Assembly (NCBI RefSeq): GCF_000378465.1
Contig: NZ_KB899927.1
Location: 1 to 46,943 of the forward strand
From: Elioraea tepidiphila DSM 17972
GTDB taxonomy: Bacteria; Pseudomonadota; Alphaproteobacteria; Acetobacterales; Acetobacteraceae
Length of the DNA: 46,943 nucleotides
Reading direction: 5' to 3'
A program made the translations under genes and the position numbers. Below the pieces are notes generated by a model. That model ran no database searches. It saw only the letters and a program-made list of their open reading frames with translations, and was not told where the DNA came from. Below, piece after piece: positions 35,738 to 44,437 of this stretch (within the stretch, counting starts at the first letter, position 1; every line of letters begins with the position of its first letter).

Positions 35738-36616
35738 TCAGTCCGGCAGGGCGTTCAGCAGCGTCATCGCGACGAAGGCCTCGCCCGGACGCCGCCCGGG
35801 GAAGTGCCGCTCGGCGACCTCGATCATTCGGCCGGAGCGGGCGAGCTCGGCGATCGTCCGGTCGGCGAGCACGCGCAGCGCCCGCTCACCCGGCCGCACG
35901 CCGAGCGCGTAGGTCTCGAGCGTCAGCGTCTGGTCGGCGATCGCCAGCGCATCCGGGTCGGCCGCCTGGGCGCGCAGCGCGATCAGGATCTCCAGGTCGG
36001 CCGTGTAGGCGTCGGTCAGCCCCGCGGTCAGGGCCGCGAGCCCGTCCTGATGCGTCGCCGCCTCGACGATTTCCGTATTGAGGCTCCCGCCGGCCACGTA
36101 CGCGCGGAGCGCCCGTTCGGTCGTGGTGCCCGCGAGCACGCCGACGCGCCGCGGCGGCTGCGCGGGCAGGCCGAGCCCTCCGCCGCCGAGCGGCGGCAGC
36201 GCGATCGGGCTCGGGCCGATGCGGATCATCAGCCCCGCGCCGGTGACGAAGGTGGGCAGCGAGAAATCCACCCGGTCGGCGCGGCCGAGGGTGCGCGAGG
36301 TCGCCTCGCAGAGCAGGTCGATCCTCCCCTCGGCGAGCAGGCTCAGCCGGTTGCCGGCATCGACGGCGACGTAGTCCGCCCGGATCGGGCGGCCGATCTT
36401 CGCCGCCGCGGCCGCGACCACGGCGCGGCAGAGATCGACGCTGTAGCCCTCGTAGCGCCCCGGCTCGACCGAGATCGAGAAGGGCGGCGCATCCGCGCGC
36501 ACGCCGAGCCGCAGCGTGCCGCGCGCGGCCGCCTCGTCGAGCGCATCGGCGGCCGCCGGCGCGGCGGGCAGGGCAAGGGCGAGGGCGGCGATCACAAGCC
36601 GGCGGGGACAGCGCAT
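35738..36616 (-). CDS. Amino-acid-type periplasmic binding protein
   Basis: 292-residue type 3 solute-binding protein (PBPb family) of an ABC importer. The signal peptide RRLVIAALALALPAAPAAA is cleaved before DALDEAAARGTLRLGV. Family blocks are APPFSISVEPGRYEGYSVDLC, then AEGRIDLLCEATSRTLGRAD and RVDFSLPTFVTGAGLMI. ATG 36616 has AGGA eight bases upstream. No permease or ATPase of the matching amino-acid type is adjacent; the nearest transporter is the PotABC-type unit 2 kb away on the other strand. It lies 66 bases downstream of the M20 hydrolase and may be cotranscribed with it and with pta-ackA. Confidence 0.88.
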   Translation of the reverse strand: MRCPRRLVIAALALALPAAPAAADALDEAAARGTLRLGVRADAPPFSISVEPGRYEGYSVDLCRAVVAAAAAKIGRPIRADYVAVDAGNRLSLLAEGRIDLLCEATSRTLGRADRVDFSLPTFVTGAGLMIRIGPSPIALPPLGGGGLGLPAQPPRRVGVLAGTTTERALRAYVAGGSLNTEIVEAATHQDGLAALTAGLTDAYTADLEILIALRAQAADPDALAIADQTLTLETYALGVRPGERALRVLADRTIAELARSGRMIEVAERHFPGRRPGEAFVAMTLLNALPD

Positions 36617-36682
36617 GCGGACAATCCTGGCTGATGGGGTGGGGCGAGAGTGCCGTCCGGGCGCGTCTGCGCGCAAGCGCGC

Positions 36683-37951
36683 TCAGGTGACGGCGCGGGC
36701 GGCGAGCCAGTCGAAGGCGGCGAGCGCGTGCGCCTTGGCGACGTGCAGGAACTCCTCGACCGTGACGTGCTCGTCGGCCTGGCCCATCGTCACCGGGCTC
36801 GGGCCGTAGAGGAAGGCCGGCACGCCGGCCCAGCGCCAGTAGCGGCTGTCCGACCCGCCGAGCGAGCAGCAGGGCACAGGGCGCGGCTTGCCGAGATCGC
36901 GCTCCACCACGTCGGCGAGGATGGCGACCATCGGGTCCGCCGGGTCGGCGAGCGAGGGCGGGTAGGAGTGGTCCTCGTGCACCGCGAGGCTGGCCTCGGG
37001 GAAGCGGGCGAGGATGCGCCGCACATTGCCCTCCATCGCCGCGCGGTCGAGGCCCCAGGGGTAGCGGAACTCGCATTGCAGCTCGCAGCGGTCGGGCAGC
37101 ACGTTCACCTTGGAGCCGCCCGCGATCACGCCGGCGTTGAACACCACCTGGCGCACGATGGCCGAGGCGCCCTGGCCGAGCCCGGCATCGTGCGCGGCGA
37201 TCACCGCCGGATCGGCGAGCGCCTGCGCGACCGCCTCGGGCAGCGCGGGCTCGAAGCCGTGCAGCCCCTCGAAGGCCGTGATGATCGCGGCCGCGAGCTT
37301 GATCGCGCTCGGCGAGAGATGCGGATAGCCGCCATGCGCGCCCTTGGTGCGCACGGTGACGGTCATGCGCAGCGTGCCCTTCTCCATGAAGCGGATGTTG
37401 TTGATCCCCGAGGGCTCGCCGTTCAGGCAGACATCGCCCTTCACCGCCTCGCCGAGCGTCTCGAACAGGTAGCGCGTGCCCCAGCGCCCGCCGGTCTCCT
37501 CGTCGCTGACGGTGGTGAGCGTCACCCGCCCGGCGAGGTCGGGCGCGATCCGGGCGAGCGCGGCGAAGGCGATCGTGCTCGCCGCCGTGCCCGCCTTCAT
37601 GTCGGCGGCCCCGCGGCCGTAGAGCCGGCCGTCGCGCAAGGCGCCCGACCAGCCGTTGGCGTCGTTGGGCGGGAAGACGTCCATGTGGCCGTTGAACACC
37701 AGATGCCCGCCCGGGCGGGCGCCGGCGACGGTGGCGACGATGTTGGGCAGCTCCGGCCGCGCCGCGTGGATCGCGGGCGCGAGGCCGCGTTCGGCGAGGA
37801 AACGTTCCAGCACGGCCGCGGCGGGGCGCGTGTCGCCCGGCGGATTGGCCGAGGGGGCCTGGAGGAAGGCGCGCAGCAGCCCGATCTGCTCCGCCTCCGT
37901 ATCGCGCAGATGCTGAAGCAGCGCGCGTCGCGCCGCCGCGGGATCGGTCAT
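36683..37951 (-). CDS. M20-family deacylase/dipeptidase (ArgE/DapE-like)
   Basis: 422-residue di-zinc M20 hydrolase, likely cleaving an N-acyl or amide bond of an amino-acid derivative. Metal and catalytic residues are complete: NGHMDVFPP (His, catalytic Asp), GRGAADMKAG (bridging Asp), TVSDEETGGRWG (catalytic Glu and ligand Glu), CLNGEPSG (Glu/Asp position) and the late GPSPVTMGQADEHVTVEEFL (His). The dimerisation lid sits at KGTLRMTVTVRTKGAHGGYP. The ArgE versus DapE-like substrate is not decidable. It is divergent from the class II aldolase operon, sharing about 100 bases of control region (37952-38052). Confidence 0.9.
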   Translation of the reverse strand: MTDPAAARRALLQHLRDTEAEQIGLLRAFLQAPSANPPGDTRPAAAVLERFLAERGLAPAIHAARPELPNIVATVAGARPGGHLVFNGHMDVFPPNDANGWSGALRDGRLYGRGAADMKAGTAASTIAFAALARIAPDLAGRVTLTTVSDEETGGRWGTRYLFETLGEAVKGDVCLNGEPSGINNIRFMEKGTLRMTVTVRTKGAHGGYPHLSPSAIKLAAAIITAFEGLHGFEPALPEAVAQALADPAVIAAHDAGLGQGASAIVRQVVFNAGVIAGGSKVNVLPDRCELQCEFRYPWGLDRAAMEGNVRRILARFPEASLAVHEDHSYPPSLADPADPMVAILADVVERDLGKPRPVPCCSLGGSDSRYWRWAGVPAFLYGPSPVTMGQADEHVTVEEFLHVAKAHALAAFDWLAARAVT

Positions 37952-38052
37952 GCTTCGGTTTCCTGCACCACCCTTGATGGCGCGGCAGGTTAGGCCGACA
38001 CTCCGGCGCCGTCACCCCGAGGGGATGGTAACCGACCGCAACGGATCACCGC

Positions 38053-38817
38053 ATGAACGCGATGCCGCCGCAACCGCCCACCGCCGCCGCGACCGAGCGC
38101 GGGCTGCGCGAGGATCTCGCCGCCGCCTATCGCCTGATCGCGCGCTTCGGCATGGACGACCTGATCTTCACGCACCTGTCGGCCCGCCTGCCGGGACCGG
38201 GCGAGCCGCGTTTCCTGATCAACCCCTACGGCATGATGTTCGGCGAGATCACCGCCTCCTCGCTCGTCGTGATCGATGTCGAGGGCAATCCGGTCGGCGA
38301 GGCGACCTGGCCCGTGAACCCGGCCGGGTTCGTGATCCATTCCGCGATCCACATGGGCCGCGACGACGCGCATTGCGTGATGCACACCCACACGCTCGCC
38401 GGCATGGCGGTGGCGGCGACCGAGGATGGCATCCTGCCGCTCAACCAGATGTCGATGGAGTTCGTCGGCCGCGTGCCCGTGCACGACTACGAGGGCATCG
38501 CCGCGGACGACAACCTCTCCGAGCGCGACCGGCTGGTGCGCGATCTCGGCGACGCGCCGGGCATGCTGCTGCGCAACCACGGCCTGCTGACCGTCGGGCG
38601 CACGGTCGCGGAGGCCTTCTACTACATGTACTACCTGGAGATGGCGTGCCGCATCCAGGTCGCCGCGACCTCGATGAACCGCACCCTGTCGATGCCGCCG
38701 CCCGAGGTGGTCGCGCGCACGCAGGCGCAGTTCACCGCCGCCCCGAACAAGGGCTGGCGGCCCTGGGCCGCGCTGCGCCGGATGCTCGATCGCGAAGACC
38801 CGTCCTACCGCGACTGA
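38053..38817 (+). CDS. Class II aldolase/adducin-family protein
   Basis: 254-residue zinc enzyme of the fuculose-phosphate aldolase/adducin fold. Metal-binding His residues appear in VMHTHTLAGMAV and MLLRNHGLLTVG, and FTHLSARLPG and INPYGMMFGEITASSL are family blocks. It may be an aldolase, epimerase or decarboxylase-type enzyme; the substrate is unknown. It is the first gene of a six-gene plus-strand operon with the PotABC-like importer. Its stop overlaps the ATPase start (TGATG). Confidence 0.88.
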   Translation: MNAMPPQPPTAAATERGLREDLAAAYRLIARFGMDDLIFTHLSARLPGPGEPRFLINPYGMMFGEITASSLVVIDVEGNPVGEATWPVNPAGFVIHSAIHMGRDDAHCVMHTHTLAGMAVAATEDGILPLNQMSMEFVGRVPVHDYEGIAADDNLSERDRLVRDLGDAPGMLLRNHGLLTVGRTVAEAFYYMYYLEMACRIQVAATSMNRTLSMPPPEVVARTQAQFTAAPNKGWRPWAALRRMLDREDPSYRD

Positions 38818-39896
38818 TGGCCGCCCTTCAGCACAGCCTGACGGTCCGGCGCCTCGCGAAGCATTACGGGCCGACCCGCGCGGTCGACGACGTCACGCTG
38901 ACGATCGGGCGCGGCCAGTTCGTCACCCTGCTCGGACCCTCCGGGTCGGGCAAGACGACCATCCTGATGGCGATCGCGGGCTTCGTGCAGCCGACCGCCG
39001 GCGAGATCCTGCTCGACGAGACGCCGATCACGCCGCTGCCGCCCGAGAAGCGCAATTTCGGCATGGTGTTCCAGGGCTACGCGCTGTTCCCGCACATGAC
39101 GGTGGCGGAGAACGTGACCTTCCCGCTGCGGGTGCGCAACGTCGCCCGCGCCGAGGCCGAACGGCGCGTCGCCGAGGCGCTCGATCTGGTGCAGCTCGGC
39201 CATCTGAAGGACCGCCGGCCGAGCCAGCTCTCGGGCGGGCAGCAGCAGCGCGTGGCGCTCGCGCGCGCGCTCGTGTTCCAGCCCGCGCTGCTCCTGCTCG
39301 ACGAGCCGCTCTCGGCGCTGGACAAGAAGCTCCGCGCGGAGCTGCAGGTGGAGCTGAAGGCGCTGCACCGGCGCGTGGGCCTCACCTTCATCTACGTCAC
39401 GCATGACCAGGAGGAGGCGCTGTCGATGTCCGACAGCATCGCCATCCTGCGCGACGGCAAGCTGGTCCAGGAAGGGCCGCCCGGCACGCTCTACGAGCGG
39501 CCGGCCACGCGCTTCGTCGCCGACTTCCTCGGCAAGTCGAACTTCCTCGCGGGCCGCATCGTCGAGCGGCGCAACGACGGCTTCGCCTACGCGGTGGATG
39601 GCGCGCGCTTCGTGCAGCACGGGCCGCCACCCGCGGGCGACGATGTGCTGATCGCGCTGCGCCCGGAGAAGATCGGCATCGCGGCGGAGGGCGAGCCTGC
39701 GCCGAACACGGTCGAGGGCACCATCACCGCCTGGTCGTATTTCGGCACCTCCTTCGCGCTGATCGTCGAGACCGCGGCGGCCGGTACCTTGCAGGTGACG
39801 GTGCCGGCCTGGCGCTGCCCGGTGGAGCCGGCGGAGGGGCGGCGCGTGCGCCTCGCCTGGACGGCCGACGCCTCGGTGCCCGTGGTGCGCGACTGA
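38817..39896 (+). CDS. PotA-like ABC transporter ATPase
   Basis: 359-residue ATPase of the spermidine/putrescine (PotA) class. Walker A is LGPSGSGKTTILMAIAGF, Q-loop NFGMVFQGYALFPHMTV, signature QLSGGQQQRVALARAL, Walker B LLLLDEPLSALDKKLR and H-loop YVTHDQEEALSMSD. A C-terminal TOBE domain (about 280-355) contains VLIALRPEKIGIA and VEGTITAWSYFGTS. Start ATG 38817 overlaps the aldolase stop by one base and the stop overlaps the first permease by one base, so the genes are tightly coupled. Confidence 0.94.
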   Translation: MAALQHSLTVRRLAKHYGPTRAVDDVTLTIGRGQFVTLLGPSGSGKTTILMAIAGFVQPTAGEILLDETPITPLPPEKRNFGMVFQGYALFPHMTVAENVTFPLRVRNVARAEAERRVAEALDLVQLGHLKDRRPSQLSGGQQQRVALARALVFQPALLLLDEPLSALDKKLRAELQVELKALHRRVGLTFIYVTHDQEEALSMSDSIAILRDGKLVQEGPPGTLYERPATRFVADFLGKSNFLAGRIVERRNDGFAYAVDGARFVQHGPPPAGDDVLIALRPEKIGIAAEGEPAPNTVEGTITAWSYFGTSFALIVETAAAGTLQVTVPAWRCPVEPAEGRRVRLAWTADASVPVVRD

Positions 39897-40780
39897 TGGC
39901 GACGCTGGCGGCCGCGCTGCCCGAGACGGCGCCGCAGACGCGCATCCTCGGCGCATCGTTCTCGTGGTGGCTGCTGATCGCGCCGGCCGTCATCCTGATG
40001 CTGGCGTTCTACGCCTTCCCGCTCGCCGAGGTGCTGTGGATCTCGTTCACCGAGCCCGAGCCGGGCTTCGGCAACTACGAGCGGCTGCTGACCAGTGCGG
40101 CCTTGCAGCGGGTGTGGATGACGACGCTGCGCATCTGCACCATCACCACGGTGATCACGCTGGTGGCGGGCTATGTCGTCGCCTATGCGCTGGTCTCCGC
40201 GCCGCCGCGCATGCAGCGCTGGATGTTCGTCTGCGTGCTGCTGCCCTTGTGGATCAGCGTGCTGGTGCGCGCCTTCGCCTGGGTGACGCTGCTGCGCAGC
40301 CAGGGCGTGGTGAACGAGGCGCTGCTCGGCATCGGGGTGATCGACCAGCCCCTGCGGCTGATCTGGAACGAGTTCGGCATCGCGGTGGGCATGGTGCACT
40401 ACATGATCCCCTACGCCGTGCTGCCGCTCTACGCCTCGATGCGCGACATCGATCCGCGCCTCGTGCCGGCCGCGCGCGGGCTCGGCGCCACGCGGATCGA
40501 GGCGTTCCGGCGCGTCTTCCTGCCGCTCACCCTGCCGGGCATCGTCGCCGCGACGGTGCTGGTGTTCATCTTCTCGCTCGGCTTCTACGTCACGCCGGCG
40601 ATCCTCGGCGGCGGGCGGACGCTGATGGTCGCCGAGTACATCAAGCTCCAGATCCTCGACCTGATCCGCTGGGGCGTCGGCACCATGATGGCCAGCACGC
40701 TGCTGGTCGCGGTCGTGGTCGTGCTCGCGATCTTCGCGCGCGTCGTCGATTTCCGGCGCCTGTTCGGCGGCAGGCACTGA
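39896..40780 (+). CDS. PotB-like ABC transporter permease
   Basis: 294-residue inner-membrane permease with six predicted helices (LIAPAVILMLAFYAFPLAEV, ITTVITLVAGYVVAYALVSA, WMFVCVLLPLWISVLVRAFA and others). The EAA loop is RGLGATRIEAFRRVFLPLTL. The PotB-like periplasmic pattern WISFTEPEPGFGNYERLLTS is present. It belongs to the polyamine/2-aminoethylphosphonate/opine transporter class. It pairs with the next permease and the PotA-like ATPase. Confidence 0.93.
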   Translation: MATLAAALPETAPQTRILGASFSWWLLIAPAVILMLAFYAFPLAEVLWISFTEPEPGFGNYERLLTSAALQRVWMTTLRICTITTVITLVAGYVVAYALVSAPPRMQRWMFVCVLLPLWISVLVRAFAWVTLLRSQGVVNEALLGIGVIDQPLRLIWNEFGIAVGMVHYMIPYAVLPLYASMRDIDPRLVPAARGLGATRIEAFRRVFLPLTLPGIVAATVLVFIFSLGFYVTPAILGGGRTLMVAEYIKLQILDLIRWGVGTMMASTLLVAVVVVLAIFARVVDFRRLFGGRH

Positions 40781-40781
40781 G

Positions 40782-41570
40782 ATGGACCGCTCCGCCCAGG
40801 CTGGCCCCGTCGCCAATGTGCTCGCCTGGTCGGTGCTGCTGTTCCTGCTGCTGCCGATCAGCATCGTCTTCCCGCTCAGCGTGACCGACCAGCGTTTCCT
40901 CTCGCTGCCCTACGAGGCGCCGAGCCTCCAGCACTACGTCACGTTCTTCACCTCCGAACGCTGGCTCACCAGCACGTGGCAGAGCCTGGTGATCGCGGTG
41001 TTCTCGACCGTGCTGGCGGTGACCTCGGGCACGCTCTGCGCGATCGGCTGCTGGAAGCTCTCGACGCGGCTGACCGATCTCGTGCGCGTGCTGATGCTGC
41101 TGCCGATCATCGTGCCCTCGATCGTCTATGCGCTCGGCATCTACCGGCTCTGGATCCGGCTCGACCTGCTCGACACCTATCTCGGCATCATCCTGGTGCA
41201 CGGCGTGACCGGCATCCCCTACGTGGTGATCACGGTCACGGCGACGCTCGCGAATTTCGACCCCAGGCTCGAACAGGCGGCGCGCAGCATGGGCGCCAAC
41301 CTGTCGCAGACGCTGCGCTGGGTGATCATGCCGCGGGTGATGCCGGGCATCGCCTCGGGCGCGATCTTCGCCTTCATCCATTCCTGGGACGAGGCGGTGC
41401 TGATCCTGTTCATCGCGAGCCGCGCGCTGTTCACGCTGCCGCGGCGGATATGGGACGGCATCAACGAGAATCTCGACCCGGTGATGGCGGTGGCGGCCTG
41501 CGTGATGATCCTGCTGTCGATGCTGATGCTCGCGGGCGATCTGTGGCTGAGGAGGAAGCGGGAACGATGA
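40782..41570 (+). CDS. PotC-like ABC transporter permease
   Basis: 262-residue second permease. Helices include VLAWSVLLFLLLPISIVFPL, LVIAVFSTVLAVTSGTLCAI and VLMLLPIIVPSIVYALGIY. The EAA loop is AARSMGANLSQTLRWVIMPR, followed by SGAIFAFIHSWDEAVLILFI, a PotC hallmark. It starts one base after the potB-like stop. Its own stop overlaps the M20D start (ATGA). No periplasmic binding protein of the PotD type is encoded in this operon. Confidence 0.93.
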   Translation: MDRSAQAGPVANVLAWSVLLFLLLPISIVFPLSVTDQRFLSLPYEAPSLQHYVTFFTSERWLTSTWQSLVIAVFSTVLAVTSGTLCAIGCWKLSTRLTDLVRVLMLLPIIVPSIVYALGIYRLWIRLDLLDTYLGIILVHGVTGIPYVVITVTATLANFDPRLEQAARSMGANLSQTLRWVIMPRVMPGIASGAIFAFIHSWDEAVLILFIASRALFTLPRRIWDGINENLDPVMAVAACVMILLSMLMLAGDLWLRRKRER

Positions 41571-43168
41571 CGGAGCTGAGCGCGGCGCAGCGCGACGCGG
41601 CCGGGTGGGTGGCCGCGCACGCGGCGTCACTGTCGGCGGACCACCTGCATCTCTGGCGCCTCGCCGAACCCTCCTGGCGCGAGTACCGCTCGGCGGCGTG
41701 GTTCGTCGAGCGGCTCCGGCGCGAGGGCTTCACGGTGGAGGCGGGGGCGGCCGGGATGCCGACGGCGTTCCGCGCCACCTGGACCGCGCCGGGCACGCCC
41801 GATGGCGCACCGGTGCTCGCCAACATCGCCGAGTACGACGCGGTTCCGGGCACGAGCCAGGAGCCGGTGGCGCGCCGCGAGCCGCGCGCGGGCACGCATC
41901 CGCACACGGCTGGCCACACCGATCCGCACTCCGCGCTCGGCATCGGCGCGCTCGCCGGCACGCTCGCGGCCAGGCACGCGATGGAGCGACACGGCCTCAA
42001 GGGCACGCTGGTGCTGATGGGCGAGCCGGCCGAGAAGATGTGCGGCTCCAAGCCGGTGCATGCCGCGCACGGCTACTACGACCACTTCACCGCGGCGATC
42101 TCCTGGCACCCGACCTCGTTCCTGTCGCTCGCGAATTCCTGCCTGTGGGACACGCATTGCGCCACCTACTGGTCGCGCATCTACACCTTCGAGTGCCTGG
42201 AGCCGGAGACCTGGTCGTCCTCGATCGCGCGCACGGGCGTGCACTCCTCGCACTCGGTGAGCCGCGCGCCCGGCGCGATCGACGCGGTGTGCCTGATGTA
42301 CACCTCGGCGAAGTATCTCAAGGAGAACATGCTGCCGCACCAGGGGGCTTGGTCGCTGAACGAGGCGATCCTCCAGGCCGGGCAGGCGACGGCCGACAAC
42401 CTGCCGCCTGGGCTCGCGGTGATCCAGTACGCGCTCCGCGCACCGACGATCGAGATGCAGGAGCGGGTCTGGACGGTGCTGGACCGCAACGCCGACCACG
42501 TCGCGGCGATGACGCACTGCACGGTGCGCAAGGACTGGGTGACCAAGACGCGGCCGGGCCTGCCGAATCACGCGATCGCCCAGGCGACCTTCGACGTGTT
42601 CGCCGCCCTCGGCCCGCCGCGCTATTCGGCGGAGGCGGTCGCGTTCGCGAACGAGTTGCGCGCGGCCTGCGGCGCCTCACCCGTGCCCGATCCGTTCCCT
42701 CCCGAAATCCTTCGCCTCTGCACGCCGCAGGACGCCGAGGCCGCGCTGCGCGCGCATCTGCCGCCCTGGCAGAAGAACTACACCTCCGACGACTACACCG
42801 ACTGGACCTGGCACTGCCCGACCGCGCGGCTCTATGTCGGGCGGGCGCAGCTTCGCGTCGATGCGCCGGGGCGGAACTGGCCGGACTGGACGCGCTACGC
42901 GATGGGCGGGCACCCGGCCTGCATCGATCCGATGTGGCTGAAGGCGGCGGAGGTGACGGGCGCGACCTTCGTCGGGCTGCTCGAACGGCCCGCGCTGATC
43001 GAGCGGGCGCGCGCGGAGTTCGTCGAGCGCACCGGCGGCGGCATCGGCGGATCACGCTGGCTCGCGCCGCTGCTGCCGAAGGACTTCGCCGCGCCGATCC
43101 ACTACCGCTGGCCGGAATACGTCGAGACCGCGCGCGGCCCCGAATACACGATCCCCGCGCCACGCTGA
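41567..43168 (+). CDS. Diverged M20D (AbgB-like) amidohydrolase
   Basis: 533-residue protein resembling AbgB/aminobenzoyl-glutamate hydrolase subunits. The N-terminal block is LHLWRLAEPSWREYRSAAWF and EYDAVPGTSQEP. Where M20D enzymes have the metal motif GHGCGHN, this one reads GHTDPHSALGIG (117-126), without the Cys ligand. Where they have PAEE, it reads PAEK (154-157). WHPTSF (about 180-185) and the late GHPACIDPMWLKAAEVTG are kept. It has no signal peptide, so is cytoplasmic. Changed ligands suggest altered metal use or chemistry, or loss of classical hydrolysis. It is cotranscribed with the importer and the guanidine-modifying enzyme downstream. Confidence 0.85.
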   Translation: MTELSAAQRDAAGWVAAHAASLSADHLHLWRLAEPSWREYRSAAWFVERLRREGFTVEAGAAGMPTAFRATWTAPGTPDGAPVLANIAEYDAVPGTSQEPVARREPRAGTHPHTAGHTDPHSALGIGALAGTLAARHAMERHGLKGTLVLMGEPAEKMCGSKPVHAAHGYYDHFTAAISWHPTSFLSLANSCLWDTHCATYWSRIYTFECLEPETWSSSIARTGVHSSHSVSRAPGAIDAVCLMYTSAKYLKENMLPHQGAWSLNEAILQAGQATADNLPPGLAVIQYALRAPTIEMQERVWTVLDRNADHVAAMTHCTVRKDWVTKTRPGLPNHAIAQATFDVFAALGPPRYSAEAVAFANELRAACGASPVPDPFPPEILRLCTPQDAEAALRAHLPPWQKNYTSDDYTDWTWHCPTARLYVGRAQLRVDAPGRNWPDWTRYAMGGHPACIDPMWLKAAEVTGATFVGLLERPALIERARAEFVERTGGGIGGSRWLAPLLPKDFAAPIHYRWPEYVETARGPEYTIPAPR

Positions 43169-43197
43169 CATCGCAACAACACGAAGGAGGACCGGTC

Positions 43198-44205
43198 GTG
43201 TCGATCATGACCGAGGGCGAATACCGCTACAACATGCTGATCAAGACCTTCGCCTCGCGCCCCAGCCCGGGCTTTGAGGACGCAAGCGAGCAGCAGGCGG
43301 TGTGGGGGCGGCGCTGGGGCTGCACCAACGACGTGGGCCGGCTGCGCGTGGTGCTGATGCACCGCCCGGGCGACGAGCTGAAGATGGTCGATCCGGCCAA
43401 GCGCATCGAGCATCTCGGCGCCTATGGCGACACCGAAACGGGCTGGTACTGGCGCGGCCGCGAGATCCCCGACATCGCCACCCAGCAGGCCCAGCATGAC
43501 GCGCTGGTCGCCGCGCTGCGCGAGGAGGGGGTGGAGGTCGTGTTCCTCGACCGCTGCGCGCCGGGGAAGATGAAGTCGGTCTACACGCGCGATCAGGTGA
43601 TCGCGGTCGATGGCGGGGCGATCGTCTGCCGGATGGGCGCGCCGATCCGCCGCGGCGAGGAGGCACCGGCGACCGCCACGCTCGCGCGTCTCGGCATGCC
43701 GATCCTGCGCACCATCCACGGCACCGGCATCATGGAGGGCGGGTCCTTCGCCTTCATCACGCCCAAGGTCGCCGTGGTGGGGATCTCGTCACGTGTGAAC
43801 GAGGCGGGTGCCGATCAGGTCGAGGAGGTGCTGCGCGTGCAGGGCGTGGAGCTCTTGCGCGTGCACCTGACGGGCTATCGCCTGCACATCGACGGCGCCT
43901 TCGTGATGATCGACGTGGACACCGCGATCATCAACCCGGTGCAGCTGCCGTTCTGGTTCCTCGAGAAGCTGAAGGAGATGAGGATCCGCACCATCGAGGT
44001 GCATCCCGAGGATCCGGTGTGGACCATCAACTGCCTCGCGGTCGCGCCCGGGCGCGTGCTGATGGCGGATGCCGTCAGCCCCTACACGGCCGAGGCGCTG
44101 GACAAGGCGGGGATCAGCGTGCGGATCGTGCCCTACAGCGCGGTCTACCAGGGCGGGGGCGGCATCCACTGCTCGACCGCGCCGCTGGTGCGCGACCCGA
44201 TCTAG
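43198..44205 (+). CDS. DDAH/arginine-deiminase-like guanidine-modifying enzyme
   Basis: 335-residue member of the amidinotransferase (PF02274) superfamily. Its members hydrolyse or transfer the guanidino group of arginine or methylarginines. Visible active-site elements are YTRDQ (substrate Asp), IMEGGSF (EGG motif), GYRLHIDGAFVMID (His about 230) and the nucleophile GGGIHCSTAPLVRD (Cys about 325). This gives a complete Cys-His-acid set. GTG 43198 is preceded by a strong AAGGAGG seven bases upstream; ATG 43207 is a weaker alternative. Substrate candidates are N-methylated arginine or another guanidino acid. It ends the plus-strand catabolic operon. Confidence 0.88.
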   Translation: MSIMTEGEYRYNMLIKTFASRPSPGFEDASEQQAVWGRRWGCTNDVGRLRVVLMHRPGDELKMVDPAKRIEHLGAYGDTETGWYWRGREIPDIATQQAQHDALVAALREEGVEVVFLDRCAPGKMKSVYTRDQVIAVDGGAIVCRMGAPIRRGEEAPATATLARLGMPILRTIHGTGIMEGGSFAFITPKVAVVGISSRVNEAGADQVEEVLRVQGVELLRVHLTGYRLHIDGAFVMIDVDTAIINPVQLPFWFLEKLKEMRIRTIEVHPEDPVWTINCLAVAPGRVLMADAVSPYTAEALDKAGISVRIVPYSAVYQGGGGIHCSTAPLVRDPI

Positions 44206-44437
44206 CGGGCGAGCCGCCTCGCACGAGCGCGGCGGGGCGGCCGGCGATGCCATTCTGCATCCCGCGTGGATGGCGCCGGTGGCGATCGCCGTGCCGCTCC
44301 TGGTCCGGGGCACGCCGGCCGTCCTTGCCTGCCGTCGGCAGCCAGGGGGCCGATCGAAGACCGAACCGTCTCACGCAGGCGTTCTCGTGACGTGGCGGAT
44401 CTCAGGCATCAGCCATGGCGCATTTCGACCGCCGGCC

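Noticed and set aside
44206-44437. Gene or IS remnant between the DDAH-like and FG-GAP genes
   Set aside because: No frame gives a recognisable product. A short CTGCC-GTC-GGCAG hairpin (44329-44341) is too small to call a terminator with confidence.
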